Shown here piece by piece: positions 36,472 to 44,759 of a DNA stretch of 64,000 nucleotides. Each line of letters begins with the position of its first letter. Position 1 is the first letter of the stretch. The DNA is taken from NCBI RefSeq assembly GCF_019880385.1, contig NZ_CP082273.1, positions 1,426,001-1,490,000 of the forward strand, given 5' to 3'. Source of the stretch: Nocardioides coralli. Lineage in GTDB: Bacteria > Actinomycetota > Actinomycetes > Propionibacteriales > Nocardioidaceae. The notes below the pieces were generated by a model. The model made no database searches, was not told where the DNA came from, and was given only the letters and a program-made list of their open reading frames with translations. Position numbers and translations under genes: made by a program.

Positions 36472-36951
36472 GAGCCGGCGCTGCCACCACTCCACGTCGA
36501 CCCAGCGGTCGAGCTTGCGGCCGACCTCGCACATGACGCCCACGGGCTCGAAGCCGTGCGCGCGGTGCAGCGCGCGGCTGGCGTCGTTGGGCAGGGCCAC
36601 CCCGGCGAGCGCCAGGTGGATGCCGTCCTCGGCGAGCCGGGGGAGCAGCTCGGCGTACAAACCGCTGCCGACTCCGCGGCCCTGCGCGCCGGGAGCCACG
36701 TAGACCGTCGTCTCCCGGGTGGTGTCGTACCCGGGCTTCGGGCGGTAGGTCGAGGAGTAGGCGAAGCCGAGGAGCTCGTGGTCGACGGCCACGAGGAAGT
36801 GGTCACCCGGTCGGCATGACTCGAGGTAGCCGCGCCAGGTGGCCGGCGAGCGACCCTCGGTGTCGAAGGTGGCCGGCCCCTCCCTCGCCTCGCGCTCGTA
36901 GATCGCTGCCACCGACACCAGGTCGGACTCGCGCGCCGGGCGGATCTCCAT
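36469..36951 (-). CDS. GNAT N-acetyltransferase, phosphinothricin acetyltransferase-like
   Basis: This 160-residue protein fits the PAT/Bar subfamily: IRPARESDLVSVAAIYEREA, GPATFDTEGRSPATWRGYLE, LGFAYSSTYRPKPGYDTTRE, TVYVAPGAQGRGVGSGLYAE and NDASRALHRAHGFEPVG. These enzymes acetylate phosphinothricin, methionine sulfoximine or related amino acids; here only the subfamily can be stated. The start at 36951 gives the standard N-terminus and lies only 18 bp from the divergent start at 36970. Confidence 0.85.
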   Translation of the reverse strand: MEIRPARESDLVSVAAIYEREAREGPATFDTEGRSPATWRGYLESCRPGDHFLVAVDHELLGFAYSSTYRPKPGYDTTRETTVYVAPGAQGRGVGSGLYAELLPRLAEDGIHLALAGVALPNDASRALHRAHGFEPVGVMCEVGRKLDRWVDVEWWQRRL

Positions 36952-36969
36952 GCTGGAAGGATGGCAGCC

Positions 36970-38097
36970 ATGACCATCGAGCCGGACACCAAGGACTGGA
37001 CCTGGGTGCTCGAGCGCCCGTGCCCGGAGTGCGGCTTCGACGCACCCGACCTCGACCGGGCCCGGATCCCGCAGGCGATCCGCGACAACGCGACGCTCTG
37101 GGAGGTCGTGCTCGGGACCGACGACGCGGCGGTTCGCCCCGCGGCCAACGTGTGGTCGCCCCTCGAGTACGCCTGCCACGTGCGGGACGTCAACGAGCTC
37201 TTCGCCGAGCGGGTGCGGCTGATGGTGGAGCAGGACGACCCGCAGTTCCCGAGCTGGGACCAGGACGTCACGGCCGAGGAGGACGACTACGGCAGCCAGG
37301 ACCCCGCCGTGGTGGGGCCGCAGGTCACCGAGGCTGCCGAGGCGGTCGCCGCGACCTACGAGCGGCTGGACCCCGACGCCTGGCAACGACCCGGCACCCG
37401 CAGCAACGGCGACCGGTTCACCGTCGACACGCTCGCCCGCTACCACCTCCACGACCTGGTGCACCACGCCCACGACGTCTCCCACATCACCAAGCGCGTG
37501 ACCGTGGCCTCCTACGACGAGTCCGCCCCAGCGTATGTCGAGCAGCAGGAGCCGGTCCCGGCGTCGGTGCGTGACGTGATGGGTGGCTTCGTGGCCCTCC
37601 TGTCGTCGGGCGCACGGGTGCTGGAGGTGGGCAGCGGCTCGGGGCGCGACGCGCTCGAGCTGGAGGCTCGTGGGGTGGAGGTCCGTCGCACCGACATCAC
37701 CCCGGCGTTCGTGCGGATGCTCCGCGAGGCCGGCCACGAGGCCGACGTGCTCGACCCGCTCACCGACGACCTGGCGGCACCGGACGGCGAGCCCTACGAC
37801 GGCGTGTGGGCGGCCGCGAGCCTGCTGCACGTGCGTCGGGAGGACCTGCCGGACGTCATGGACAACCTCGCCTCGGTCACCCGTTCCGGCGGGCCGCTGC
37901 ACCTCGCGGTCAAGGAGGGCGACGGCGCGCGCTTCTCCACCCACGGCCGCGTGGCCGGTCCCCGTCACTTCACCTTCTGGCGCGAGCCAGGGCTGCGCGC
38001 CCTGCTCGACGAGGCCGGGTGGGACGTGCGGGACGTACGCCGCAGCACCGGTCAGCGGGACGAGACCTGGCTCGACGTGCTGGCAGTGAGGCGATGA
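36970..38097 (+). CDS. DinB-like domain fused to SAM-dependent methyltransferase
   Basis: This 375-residue protein joins two domains normally encoded separately. Residues about 1-180 are a DinB/DUF664-type four-helix domain, with metal-ligand candidates in LEYACHVRDVNELF and YHLHDLVHHAHDV. Residues about 185-375 are a class I methyltransferase (ARVLEVGSGSGRDALELEARG, VRRTDITPAFV, GVWAAASLLHVRREDLP). DinB-family members include thiol-dependent transferases that use mycothiol or bacillithiol. A thiol-linked methylation or detoxification role is inference. ATG 36970 lies 9 bases after GGAAGG; ATG 36961 abuts that site and is less likely. The stop overlaps DUF3046 as ATGA. Confidence 0.82.
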   Translation: MTIEPDTKDWTWVLERPCPECGFDAPDLDRARIPQAIRDNATLWEVVLGTDDAAVRPAANVWSPLEYACHVRDVNELFAERVRLMVEQDDPQFPSWDQDVTAEEDDYGSQDPAVVGPQVTEAAEAVAATYERLDPDAWQRPGTRSNGDRFTVDTLARYHLHDLVHHAHDVSHITKRVTVASYDESAPAYVEQQEPVPASVRDVMGGFVALLSSGARVLEVGSGSGRDALELEARGVEVRRTDITPAFVRMLREAGHEADVLDPLTDDLAAPDGEPYDGVWAAASLLHVRREDLPDVMDNLASVTRSGGPLHLAVKEGDGARFSTHGRVAGPRHFTFWREPGLRALLDEAGWDVRDVRRSTGQRDETWLDVLAVRR

Positions 38098-38288
38098 GGC
38101 ACACCGAGTTCTGGGACCGGATGGAGCACGCGCTGGGTGAGGCCTACGCGCGCAGCTGGGCGACCCAGCACGTGATGGGCTCGCTCGGCGGGCGGACCGT
38201 GATGGAGGCCCTCGACGCCGGCTACGCGCCCAAGGAGGTGTGGCGCGCGGTCTGGGAGGTGCTGGGGCTGCCGCCCTCCGAGCGATGA
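38094..38288 (+). CDS. DUF3046 protein
   Basis: This 64-residue protein (MRHTEFWDRMEHALGEAY... ending in WEVLGLPPSER) is a clear DUF3046 member. The family is usually found immediately upstream of recA in actinobacteria; here recA is 10 kb downstream. Function unknown; it is small, helical and aromatic-rich. Both ends overlap neighbours by ATGA, so it is translationally coupled to the DinB-methyltransferase fusion and to the MFS gene. Confidence 0.9.
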   Translation: MRHTEFWDRMEHALGEAYARSWATQHVMGSLGGRTVMEALDAGYAPKEVWRAVWEVLGLPPSER

Positions 38289-39547
38289 GCACGCCGGACG
38301 TGCTCGCCGTCCACCGTCGCACCTTGGCGACGCTGGTCACCTCCCAGGCCGTCGGCGCCGTCGGCATCACCATCGGCGTGGCCACCGCCTCGCTGCTCGC
38401 CCGCGACGTCAGCGGCTCGGAGAGCCAGGCGGGGCTCGCGCAGACCGCCCAGGTGCTGGGTGCGGCCGTGGCGGCGTACGCCCTGGCGCGCGGCATGGCC
38501 CGCCGCGGTCGCCGGGTCGGTCTGGCCACCGGTCTGCTCGTGGGGGCGGCCGGCGCCGCGCTGTGCGTGGTGGCGGGCGTGGTCGGGTCCATGCCGCTGC
38601 TGCTGCTCGGGGCGCTGATGCTGGGGTCGACGTCGGCCGCCAACGCCGCGGCGCGGTACGCCGCCACCGACCTCGCGCCGGCCAGCGGCCGCGCCCGTGC
38701 GCTGTCGCTCGTGGTCTGGGCGACCACGCTGGGCGCCGTCGTCGGTCCCAACCTGGCGGGGCCCGCGGGGGCGCTCGCGGCCCGGCTCGGCATCCCCGAG
38801 CTGACCGGTCCCTTCGCACTGGCGGCCGTCGGGATGGCGCTGTCGGCGCTCGTCCTCCTCGTGCTGCTGCGGCCCGACCCGCTGCTGCTGGCACGCGAGC
38901 TCTCCGGCAGCGGGGGAGTGGTTCCCGAGGGGACCTCAGGTGGGCGCGCGCTGGCGGCGCTGCGGGCCGACCCGGTCCTGGCGGCCGCCGTCGTCGGCCT
39001 GGCCAGTGCCCACGCCGTGATGATCTCGGTGATGATCATGACCCCGCTCCACATGGAGCACGGCGGCGCCGAGCTGCGGGTCATCGGCTTCGTGATCTCC
39101 GGCCACGTGCTGGGCATGTTCGCCTTCGCGCCCGTGATGGGGTGGCTGACCGACCGCTGGGGGCGCTCGGCGGTGATCCTGCTCGGTGCCGGGCTGCAGC
39201 TCTCGTCGCTGCTGCTGGCCGGGGCGTCGCCGGAGGGCTCGTCGTGGCAGATCACCGTCGGCCTGTTCCTCCTGGGCCTCGGGTGGTCGGCGGCGACCGT
39301 GGCGGGGTCGGCGGTGGTCGCGGACCGGGCGCCGCTGAGCGCGCGGACCGACGTCCAGGGCGTCGCCGACATGACGATGTGGCTGGTCGCCGCCGGTGGC
39401 GGTGCGTTGTCGGGCGTGATCGTCGGCGGCTTCGGCTACCCCGTGCTCAACGGCTTCGCCGCGGTGCTCTGCGGCGGGGTGGTGCTGGCCGGGGTCGTGA
39501 CCGGGGGAGAGCGCCGCGACCGCGAGGCTGACAGGGTGGGTGCATGA
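38285..39547 (+). CDS. MFS transporter
   Basis: This 420-residue protein has about twelve hydrophobic segments and MFS hallmarks: VGITIGVATASLLARDV in helix 1, the basic loop ARGMARRGRRVGLATG after helix 2, and the second-half equivalent GWLTDRWGRSAVILLGAG. Drug or metabolite efflux is likely; substrate unknown. It overlaps both neighbours (ATGA), linking DUF3046 to the MTA phosphorylase. Confidence 0.9.
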   Translation: MSTPDVLAVHRRTLATLVTSQAVGAVGITIGVATASLLARDVSGSESQAGLAQTAQVLGAAVAAYALARGMARRGRRVGLATGLLVGAAGAALCVVAGVVGSMPLLLLGALMLGSTSAANAAARYAATDLAPASGRARALSLVVWATTLGAVVGPNLAGPAGALAARLGIPELTGPFALAAVGMALSALVLLVLLRPDPLLLARELSGSGGVVPEGTSGGRALAALRADPVLAAAVVGLASAHAVMISVMIMTPLHMEHGGAELRVIGFVISGHVLGMFAFAPVMGWLTDRWGRSAVILLGAGLQLSSLLLAGASPEGSSWQITVGLFLLGLGWSAATVAGSAVVADRAPLSARTDVQGVADMTMWLVAAGGGALSGVIVGGFGYPVLNGFAAVLCGGVVLAGVVTGGERRDREADRVGA

Positions 39548-40332
39548 GCCAGGCAGACATCGCCGTGATCGGAGGGTCGGGCTTCTACGCGTTCCTGTCC
39601 GACGCCGAGGAGCACGTGGTCGAGACGCCGTACGGCGACCCCTCGGCGCCCGTGGCCATCGGGTCGGTGGCGGGTCGGCGGGTGGCCTTCCTGCCCCGGC
39701 ACGGCCGCCACCACGAGTTCCCGCCGCACCGGATCAACTACCGCGCCAACGCGTGGGCGCTGCGCTCCCTGGGGGTGCGGCAGGTGCTCGCGCCGTGCGC
39801 GGTCGGGTCGCTCACCCCCGACCTCGGCCCGGGGGACGTCGTCGTGCCCGACCAGCTGGTCGACCGCACGCTCAGCCGCACCCAGAGCTTCGTCGAGACC
39901 GGTGCCTGCCACGTCCCCTTCGCCGACCCCTACTGCGCGTCGACGTCACGGGCCGTGGCCGGCGTGGCCGACGACATCCGGACGGGCGGCACCATGGTGG
40001 TGGTCGAGGGCCCGCGGTTCTCCACCCGCGCCGAGTCCCAGCACTACGCCGCCCAGGGCTGGTCGCTGATCAACATGACCGGGCACCCCGAGGCGGTGCT
40101 CGCCCGTGAGATGCGGCAGTGCTACGTCGCCATCGCGCTCGTCACCGACCTCGACGCCGGGCTCGAGGTCGGCAGCGGCGTCGGGCAGGCGGAGGTGTTC
40201 CGGCGGTTCTCGGAGAACCTCGACCGGCTGCGGGGGCTGTTGTCCGACGCGATCGCGGGACTGCCCGATCCCACGGGCTGCACCTGTGAGACCTGGGCGG
40301 ACGACCTCGAGCTGACCTACGACGTCCCGTGA
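39544..40332 (+). CDS. mtnP: S-methyl-5'-thioadenosine phosphorylase
   Basis: MtnP splits methylthioadenosine (or 5'-deoxyadenosine) with phosphate into adenine and the 1-phosphosugar. The 262-residue enzyme shows IAVIGGSGFYAFL, AFLPRHGRHHEFPPHRINYRANAWALR, PCAVGSLTPDLGPGDVVVPDQLVDRT, GTMVVVEGPRFSTRAESQ and INMTGHPEAVLAREM. No mtnA, mtnB or other methionine-salvage genes are visible downstream; sugar-modifying genes follow, joined to it by a GTGA overlap. Confidence 0.93.
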   Translation: MSQADIAVIGGSGFYAFLSDAEEHVVETPYGDPSAPVAIGSVAGRRVAFLPRHGRHHEFPPHRINYRANAWALRSLGVRQVLAPCAVGSLTPDLGPGDVVVPDQLVDRTLSRTQSFVETGACHVPFADPYCASTSRAVAGVADDIRTGGTMVVVEGPRFSTRAESQHYAAQGWSLINMTGHPEAVLAREMRQCYVAIALVTDLDAGLEVGSGVGQAEVFRRFSENLDRLRGLLSDAIAGLPDPTGCTCETWADDLELTYDVP

Positions 40333-41372
40333 GGGTGCTGCTGACCGGCTCGGCCGGTTTCATCGGCTCCGCCGTCGCCGCGGCACTCGAGGCGCGCGGC
40401 GACGAGGTCGTCCGCGCCGACCTGATGCTGCCGCAGGCCCACGGCAGCGCCGAGCCGCCCTCCGGGACCCACCGGCTCGACGTCGCCGACCCCGCCGGCT
40501 GGGATCGGCTGCTGCGGGGCGTCGACGCGGTGTGCCACCAGGCCGCCCTCGTCGGAGCGGGGGTCCGGGTCGCCGACCTCCCCGGCTACGCGCGCCACAA
40601 CGACCTGGGCACCGCCACCCTGCTGGCCGCCATGCACGACGCCGGCGTCGACCGCCTGGTGCTGGCCTCCTCGATGGTGGTCTACGGCGAGGGGCGCTAC
40701 GCCTGCGCCGACCACGGGGACCAGGTGCCCTCGCCGCGAGAGCCGGCGACCCTGGATGCGGGCGACTTCGACAACCACTGCCCGGTGTGCGGAGCGGTCC
40801 TCGACTGGCGGCTCGTGGAGGAGTCTGCTCGGCTCGAGCCGCGCAGCGCCTACGCCGCCAGCAAGGTCGCCCAGGAGCACTACGTGGCGGCATGGGCCCG
40901 GCAGGCGGGTGCTGCGGGGGTTGCGCTGCGCTACCACAACGTCTACGGCCCCGGGATGCCGCGCGACACGCCGTACTCCGGCGTCGCGGCGATGTTCCGC
41001 TCCTCCCTGGAGCGGGGCGAACCGCCGCAGGTCTTCGAGGACGGGAGGCAGGCGCGGGACTTCGTGCACGTCAGCGACGTCGCGGCCGCCAACCTCGCGG
41101 CGCTCGACGCCGTCCTCGACGCGCCCGTGGGTGGCCTGACCGCCTACAACGTCTGCTCCGGGACCCCGGTCTCGATCCTCGAGGTCGCCGAGCTGGTGGC
41201 GCGGGGGAGCGGTGTGGACGTGGCCCCCGAGGTGACCGGTGGCTACCGCCCCGGCGACGTGCGGCACGTCGTGGCCTCGCCGGAGCTGGCCCGGGCCGAG
41301 CTCGGTTTCACCGCCGCGGTCCCGCCGGAGGTGGGGCTCCCGGAGTTCGCCACCGCACCCCTGCGCGCGTGA
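40329..41372 (+). CDS. NAD-dependent epimerase/dehydratase with zinc-ribbon insert
   Basis: This 347-residue extended SDR has the NAD motif VLLTGSAGFIGSAVAAAL, a SSMVVYGEG catalytic serine region, and SAYAASKVAQEHYV with the Tyr/Lys pair. Between them, at about residues 120-160, a cysteine-containing insert (YACADHGDQVP ... NHCPVCGAVLDWR) looks like a metal site, unusual for UDP-sugar epimerases. Later VYGPGMPRDTPYSGVAAMF and DFVHVSDVAAANLAAL are typical. Substrate probably a nucleotide-activated sugar. GTG start overlaps mtnP. Confidence 0.88.
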   Translation: MRVLLTGSAGFIGSAVAAALEARGDEVVRADLMLPQAHGSAEPPSGTHRLDVADPAGWDRLLRGVDAVCHQAALVGAGVRVADLPGYARHNDLGTATLLAAMHDAGVDRLVLASSMVVYGEGRYACADHGDQVPSPREPATLDAGDFDNHCPVCGAVLDWRLVEESARLEPRSAYAASKVAQEHYVAAWARQAGAAGVALRYHNVYGPGMPRDTPYSGVAAMFRSSLERGEPPQVFEDGRQARDFVHVSDVAAANLAALDAVLDAPVGGLTAYNVCSGTPVSILEVAELVARGSGVDVAPEVTGGYRPGDVRHVVASPELARAELGFTAAVPPEVGLPEFATAPLRA

Positions 41373-41373
41373 G

Positions 41374-42690
41374 CTACCAGGTCGTGTAGAGCAGGTGCTC
41401 GAGCACGACCGCCGTGGCCAGCTGGAGCGCGAGCATCGGTCGGCGCCACCGCTCGGGCAGCAGTGCGGTGCTGACGAGCAGCCACGGCACGAAGGGCAGC
41501 CAGATCCGCTCCACCTCGGCGCGGCTCATCTGTGAGACGTCGGCGAGCAGCACCGCCGTCGCCGCGGCGCCGACCAGCCACAGCACGACCCGGTCGGCGC
41601 TGCGCCGCAGCTGGGCCAGGCCGGCGCCCAGCACCGGGCCGGCGGTGATCACCAGCGCGGCGAGGTTGCCCCACATCCAGTACGCCGCCGGCCGCTGGCT
41701 CGCCAGGCCGCGCCAGTAGCGCTCCCGGAGCTCCAGCAGGCCCTCCCACCAGGCGAAGCCGGCCGCCGCGAAGCCCAGGACCACGGCGGTCGCGGCGGCC
41801 GCGGCCACCGGCAGCGGCCGCCAGGACCGGGCGATCGCGAGCACCGCCAGCGCCAGCGGACCGAGCAGCACCAGCCCGTAGGACATCATCACCGTGGCAC
41901 CCAGCAGCAGGCCGGCGACGACCGACCAGGCCAGGGCCGGCCCGCGGTCGCGGCGGGTGGCGGCGACGGCGAGCGCCGCCAGCCCCCAGGCGCCCACCGC
42001 GGCGAACACCGCGTCGCCGGACACCGCCATGAAGAGGGCGGCGGGACCCAGCACCAGGAACGGCGCCGCCCGACGGGCCGCGACCTCGGCGTCCAGGGCA
42101 CGCATCGCCACCATCACCGCCAGCGCGGTGGTCGCGGCCACCGCCGCGATCGCCACGCCGCCGCCGTAGCCGCCCAGCCCCAGGCGCACCAGCCCGACGA
42201 CGAAGAGCAGCGCGAGCGGAGGGTGGCCGGCCACGTGGACGGTCCAGTTGTCGGGGTGGTCGGCGTCGATCCGCGGCACGAACTCGCCGAGCAGCACGCC
42301 GACGTCGGTCACCTCCCGCGCGGTCTCCAGGTAGTCGTAGGGGTGCTCCAGCACGTGGGATACCCCGCGCATGCCGTTGACGTGGGCCAGCGCCAGCAGC
42401 CACACCAGCCCGGCGGCGTAGGAGACCAGCAGCAGGTGCGACCACCGGAGCCGGGCGGCCAGCCCGCCGGCGTACCGCAAGGCGAGCAGCGCGAGCAGCA
42501 CGGCCGGCACGGTGCCGGGGCCGAAGAGGTCGGGGCTCCACGTGCCGTGGAGCGGTGGCACGGAGATGCCACCCGCCCGCGCCGAGCGGGCCCGGACCTC
42601 CCAGTCGAGCAGGCGCGGGACCAGCACGGCAGCGGCGACGAGGACCAGGCCCGCGACCAGGCCGGCCCGCGCCCGGGAGCTCGACGTCAC
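41374..42690 (-). CDS. GT-C type integral membrane protein, likely glycosyltransferase
   Basis: This 438-residue polytopic protein has about ten to twelve hydrophobic segments. A periplasmic loop near the middle of the first half contains DADHPDNWTVHVAGHPPLALLF; the HPP motif and preceding acidic residues resemble GT-C polyprenyl-phosphate-sugar transferases. The C-terminal DVSQMSRAEVERIWLPFVPW is typical of actinobacterial family members. It faces the epimerase (stops 2 bp apart) and is divergent from the GT2 gene. GTG start with TAGCCT (42703-42698, minus strand) 7 bases upstream. Confidence 0.78.
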   Translation of the reverse strand: MTSSSRARAGLVAGLVLVAAAVLVPRLLDWEVRARSARAGGISVPPLHGTWSPDLFGPGTVPAVLLALLALRYAGGLAARLRWSHLLLVSYAAGLVWLLALAHVNGMRGVSHVLEHPYDYLETAREVTDVGVLLGEFVPRIDADHPDNWTVHVAGHPPLALLFVVGLVRLGLGGYGGGVAIAAVAATTALAVMVAMRALDAEVAARRAAPFLVLGPAALFMAVSGDAVFAAVGAWGLAALAVAATRRDRGPALAWSVVAGLLLGATVMMSYGLVLLGPLALAVLAIARSWRPLPVAAAAATAVVLGFAAAGFAWWEGLLELRERYWRGLASQRPAAYWMWGNLAALVITAGPVLGAGLAQLRRSADRVVLWLVGAAATAVLLADVSQMSRAEVERIWLPFVPWLLVSTALLPERWRRPMLALQLATAVVLEHLLYTTW

Positions 42691-42793
42691 GGCAGCGAGG
42701 CTAGGGCACCGACGGTGGGCCGGGCCGAAGCGTCACAGCTCCGTAAGGCGCCGGGCTCCCCACGGCTTGGCGGCGGCGCCTAGCGTGGCGAGG
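42691..42793. promoter_or_regulatory. Divergent leaderless promoters, GT-C protein / GT2 operon
   Basis: Minus TAGCCT at 42703-42698 and plus TAGCGT at 42781-42786 each lie 7 bases from their start codon. About 77 bp remain between the boxes, room for both -35 regions and a regulator such as the downstream OmpR-type protein (inference). Confidence 0.45.
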
Positions 42794-43453
42794 GTGGAGG
42801 CCGACTGCGACCTGATCCTGCCGTGTCGGGACGAGGCGGCGGCCCTGGCCGGCCTGCTGACCCGGGTGCCGGACGACTTCCACGTGGTGGTCGTCGACAA
42901 CGGCTCCCGCGACGGGACTGCGGAGGTGGCCCGCGACCTGGGCGCGGAGGTGGTGACCGAGGCGACGCCGGGCTACGGGGCGGCAGTCCACGCCGGCCTG
43001 CTGGCGGCCTCCCGGCCCTACGTCGCGGTGATGGACGGCGACGGCTCCTTCGACCCCGAGGACCTGCTCCCGCTGCTGACCGAGGTCCGGGACGGGCGCG
43101 CCGACCTCGCGGTCGGTCGGCGGCGACCGGTCGCCCGCGGGGTCTGGCCCTGGCACGCCCGGCTCGGGACCTGGCTGGTGGTGACCTGGCTGCGCCGGCG
43201 CATCGGGTTCCCCGCCCACGACATCGCCCCGATCCGCGTCTGCCGGCGCGACCGGCTCCTGGCGCTGGGGGTCGAGGACCGGAGGTTCGGCTACCCCGTG
43301 GAGCTGATGCAGCGCGCGACGCGGGCCGGCTGGCGGGTGTCCGAGCGGGACGTCGACTACTCCCCGCGGGCTGCGGGCACGCGGTCGAAGGTGTCGGGGT
43401 CGGTCCGGGGGACCGTCCGGGCGGGGCGCGACTTCTGGCGGGTGCTCTCGTGA
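42794..43453 (+). CDS. Family 2 glycosyltransferase
   Basis: This 219-residue GT2 enzyme has CDLILPCRDEAAALAGLL, VVVDNGSRDGTAEVARDLG, ATPGYGAAVHAGLLAA and the DXD-like YVAVMDGDGSFDPEDLLPL. The pairing with a DUF2064 transferase next door matches the rSAM/selenodomain-associated transferase 2 and 1 pair. No transmembrane tail, so it is probably cytosolic. GTG 42794 is supported by TAGCGT 7 bases upstream. The stop overlaps the next gene as GTGA. Confidence 0.88.
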   Translation: MEADCDLILPCRDEAAALAGLLTRVPDDFHVVVVDNGSRDGTAEVARDLGAEVVTEATPGYGAAVHAGLLAASRPYVAVMDGDGSFDPEDLLPLLTEVRDGRADLAVGRRRPVARGVWPWHARLGTWLVVTWLRRRIGFPAHDIAPIRVCRRDRLLALGVEDRRFGYPVELMQRATRAGWRVSERDVDYSPRAAGTRSKVSGSVRGTVRAGRDFWRVLS

Positions 43454-44112
43454 GCGCCGTCCAGTGCCTCGTCGTGGCCAAGGCCCCGGTCCCGGGCGAG
43501 GCCAAGACCCGCCTGGCCGCCGACATCGGGCCCGCCGCGGCGGCCGAGCTCGCCGCTGCAGCGCTCCTCGACACGCTCGACGCCTGCCGTGCCGTGTTCC
43601 CGGTCGAGGACTGTCACCTGGCCCTCGCGGGTGACCTCGCTGCGGCGCCGTGCGGCCCCGAGGTCCGCAGCCGTGCCGCCGACTGGAACGTCTTCGCCCA
43701 GCGCGGTGGTGACTTCGCCGCGCGGCTGGCCGACGCCCATCGCCGGGTGGGCGGGCCGGTCGTGCAGATCGGCATGGACACGCCCCAGGTCACGGGCGAG
43801 CAGCTCGCGAACGCCGCCGGCCTGCTCCGTGACCACGACGCGGTGCTCGGGCCCGCCGAGGACGGCGGCTGGTGGCTGCTGGGCCTCCGCGACGCCGCAC
43901 ACGCGGCGGTCCTGCGGGAGGTGCCGATGTCGACGCCCGAGACCGGCGACCTGACCCTCGCGGCGTTGCGGCGGTGTGGCCTGGACGTCGCGGCCACGGC
44001 GACGCTGCGCGACGTCGACGAGCTGCCCGACGCGACGGTCGTGGCCGGCTCCGCGCGCGGGGGGCGGTTCGCGGCGACCTGGGCACAGCTGGTGAGGGAG
44101 GCGGCCACGTGA
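43450..44112 (+). CDS. DUF2064 / TIGR04282-type glycosyltransferase
   Basis: This 220-residue protein resembles sugar nucleotidyl/glycosyl transferases of the DUF2064 family: CLVVAKAPVPGEAKTRLAAD at the start, VVQIGMDTPQVTGEQL and the motif DAVLGPAEDGGWWLLGL. This group is found beside radical-SAM and arsenosugar-type gene sets and in sugar cofactor clusters. Here it sits between a GT2 enzyme and a methyltransferase, each joined by a GTGA overlap. Confidence 0.85.
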   Translation: MSAVQCLVVAKAPVPGEAKTRLAADIGPAAAAELAAAALLDTLDACRAVFPVEDCHLALAGDLAAAPCGPEVRSRAADWNVFAQRGGDFAARLADAHRRVGGPVVQIGMDTPQVTGEQLANAAGLLRDHDAVLGPAEDGGWWLLGLRDAAHAAVLREVPMSTPETGDLTLAALRRCGLDVAATATLRDVDELPDATVVAGSARGGRFAATWAQLVREAAT

Positions 44113-44759
44113 GCGAGGTGATGCGGGACGACCGGCCCTTCGCCACGGTCTACACGGCGGCACTCCGGGGTACCGGCTGCCACGTCGAGTGGCTCGACGA
44201 CGACCTCACCCCGCTGCCGGTGACCGAGTGGCGGCGTACGGCCGACGGGTCGGACCGCGTGCTGCTCGACCACTGCCTCGGGGACACCCTCGACCTCGGC
44301 TGCGGGCCGGGACGGATGGGGGAGTACCTCGTCCGGCGCGGACACCGCGTGCTCGGCGTGGACATCGTCGCGGAGGCCGCCCACCAGGCGACGAGCCGCG
44401 GGTTGGAGACCTGGGTGGGTGACGTCTTCGACCCGCTGCCACGGGAGGGCAGCTGGCAGACCGCGCTGCTCGCCGACGGCAACATCGGCATCGGTGGTGA
44501 CCCGACCGCCCTGCTCCGGCGGGTGCGGGAGCTGGTGGCGCCCGGCGGCCGGGTCGTGGTCGACCTGCGGCCGCCCGGCCGGGGCGTCCGGCACCGGTGG
44601 GCCAGGATCCGCACCGACCACGCGACGAGCCGGCCGTTCCGGTGGGCGCTGGTCTCGGCCGACGCCGTCGCAGCGCTCGCCGCCACCGCCGGCTTCCCGG
44701 GAGCCGCGGTCCGCGTCCACGAGGGGCGCTGGTACGCCGTGCTGGGTGACCGCCGGTGA
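44109..44759 (+). CDS. Class I SAM-dependent methyltransferase
   Basis: This 216-residue protein has motif I TLDLGCGPGRMGEYLVRRG, motif II LGVDIVAEAAHQATSRGL and ALLADGNIGIGGDPTALLRR. It sits as the third member of an overlapping run between the transferase and the molybdopterin oxidoreductase. Substrate likely the product of the preceding transferases (inference). Confidence 0.86.
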   Translation: MSEVMRDDRPFATVYTAALRGTGCHVEWLDDDLTPLPVTEWRRTADGSDRVLLDHCLGDTLDLGCGPGRMGEYLVRRGHRVLGVDIVAEAAHQATSRGLETWVGDVFDPLPREGSWQTALLADGNIGIGGDPTALLRRVRELVAPGGRVVVDLRPPGRGVRHRWARIRTDHATSRPFRWALVSADAVAALAATAGFPGAAVRVHEGRWYAVLGDRR

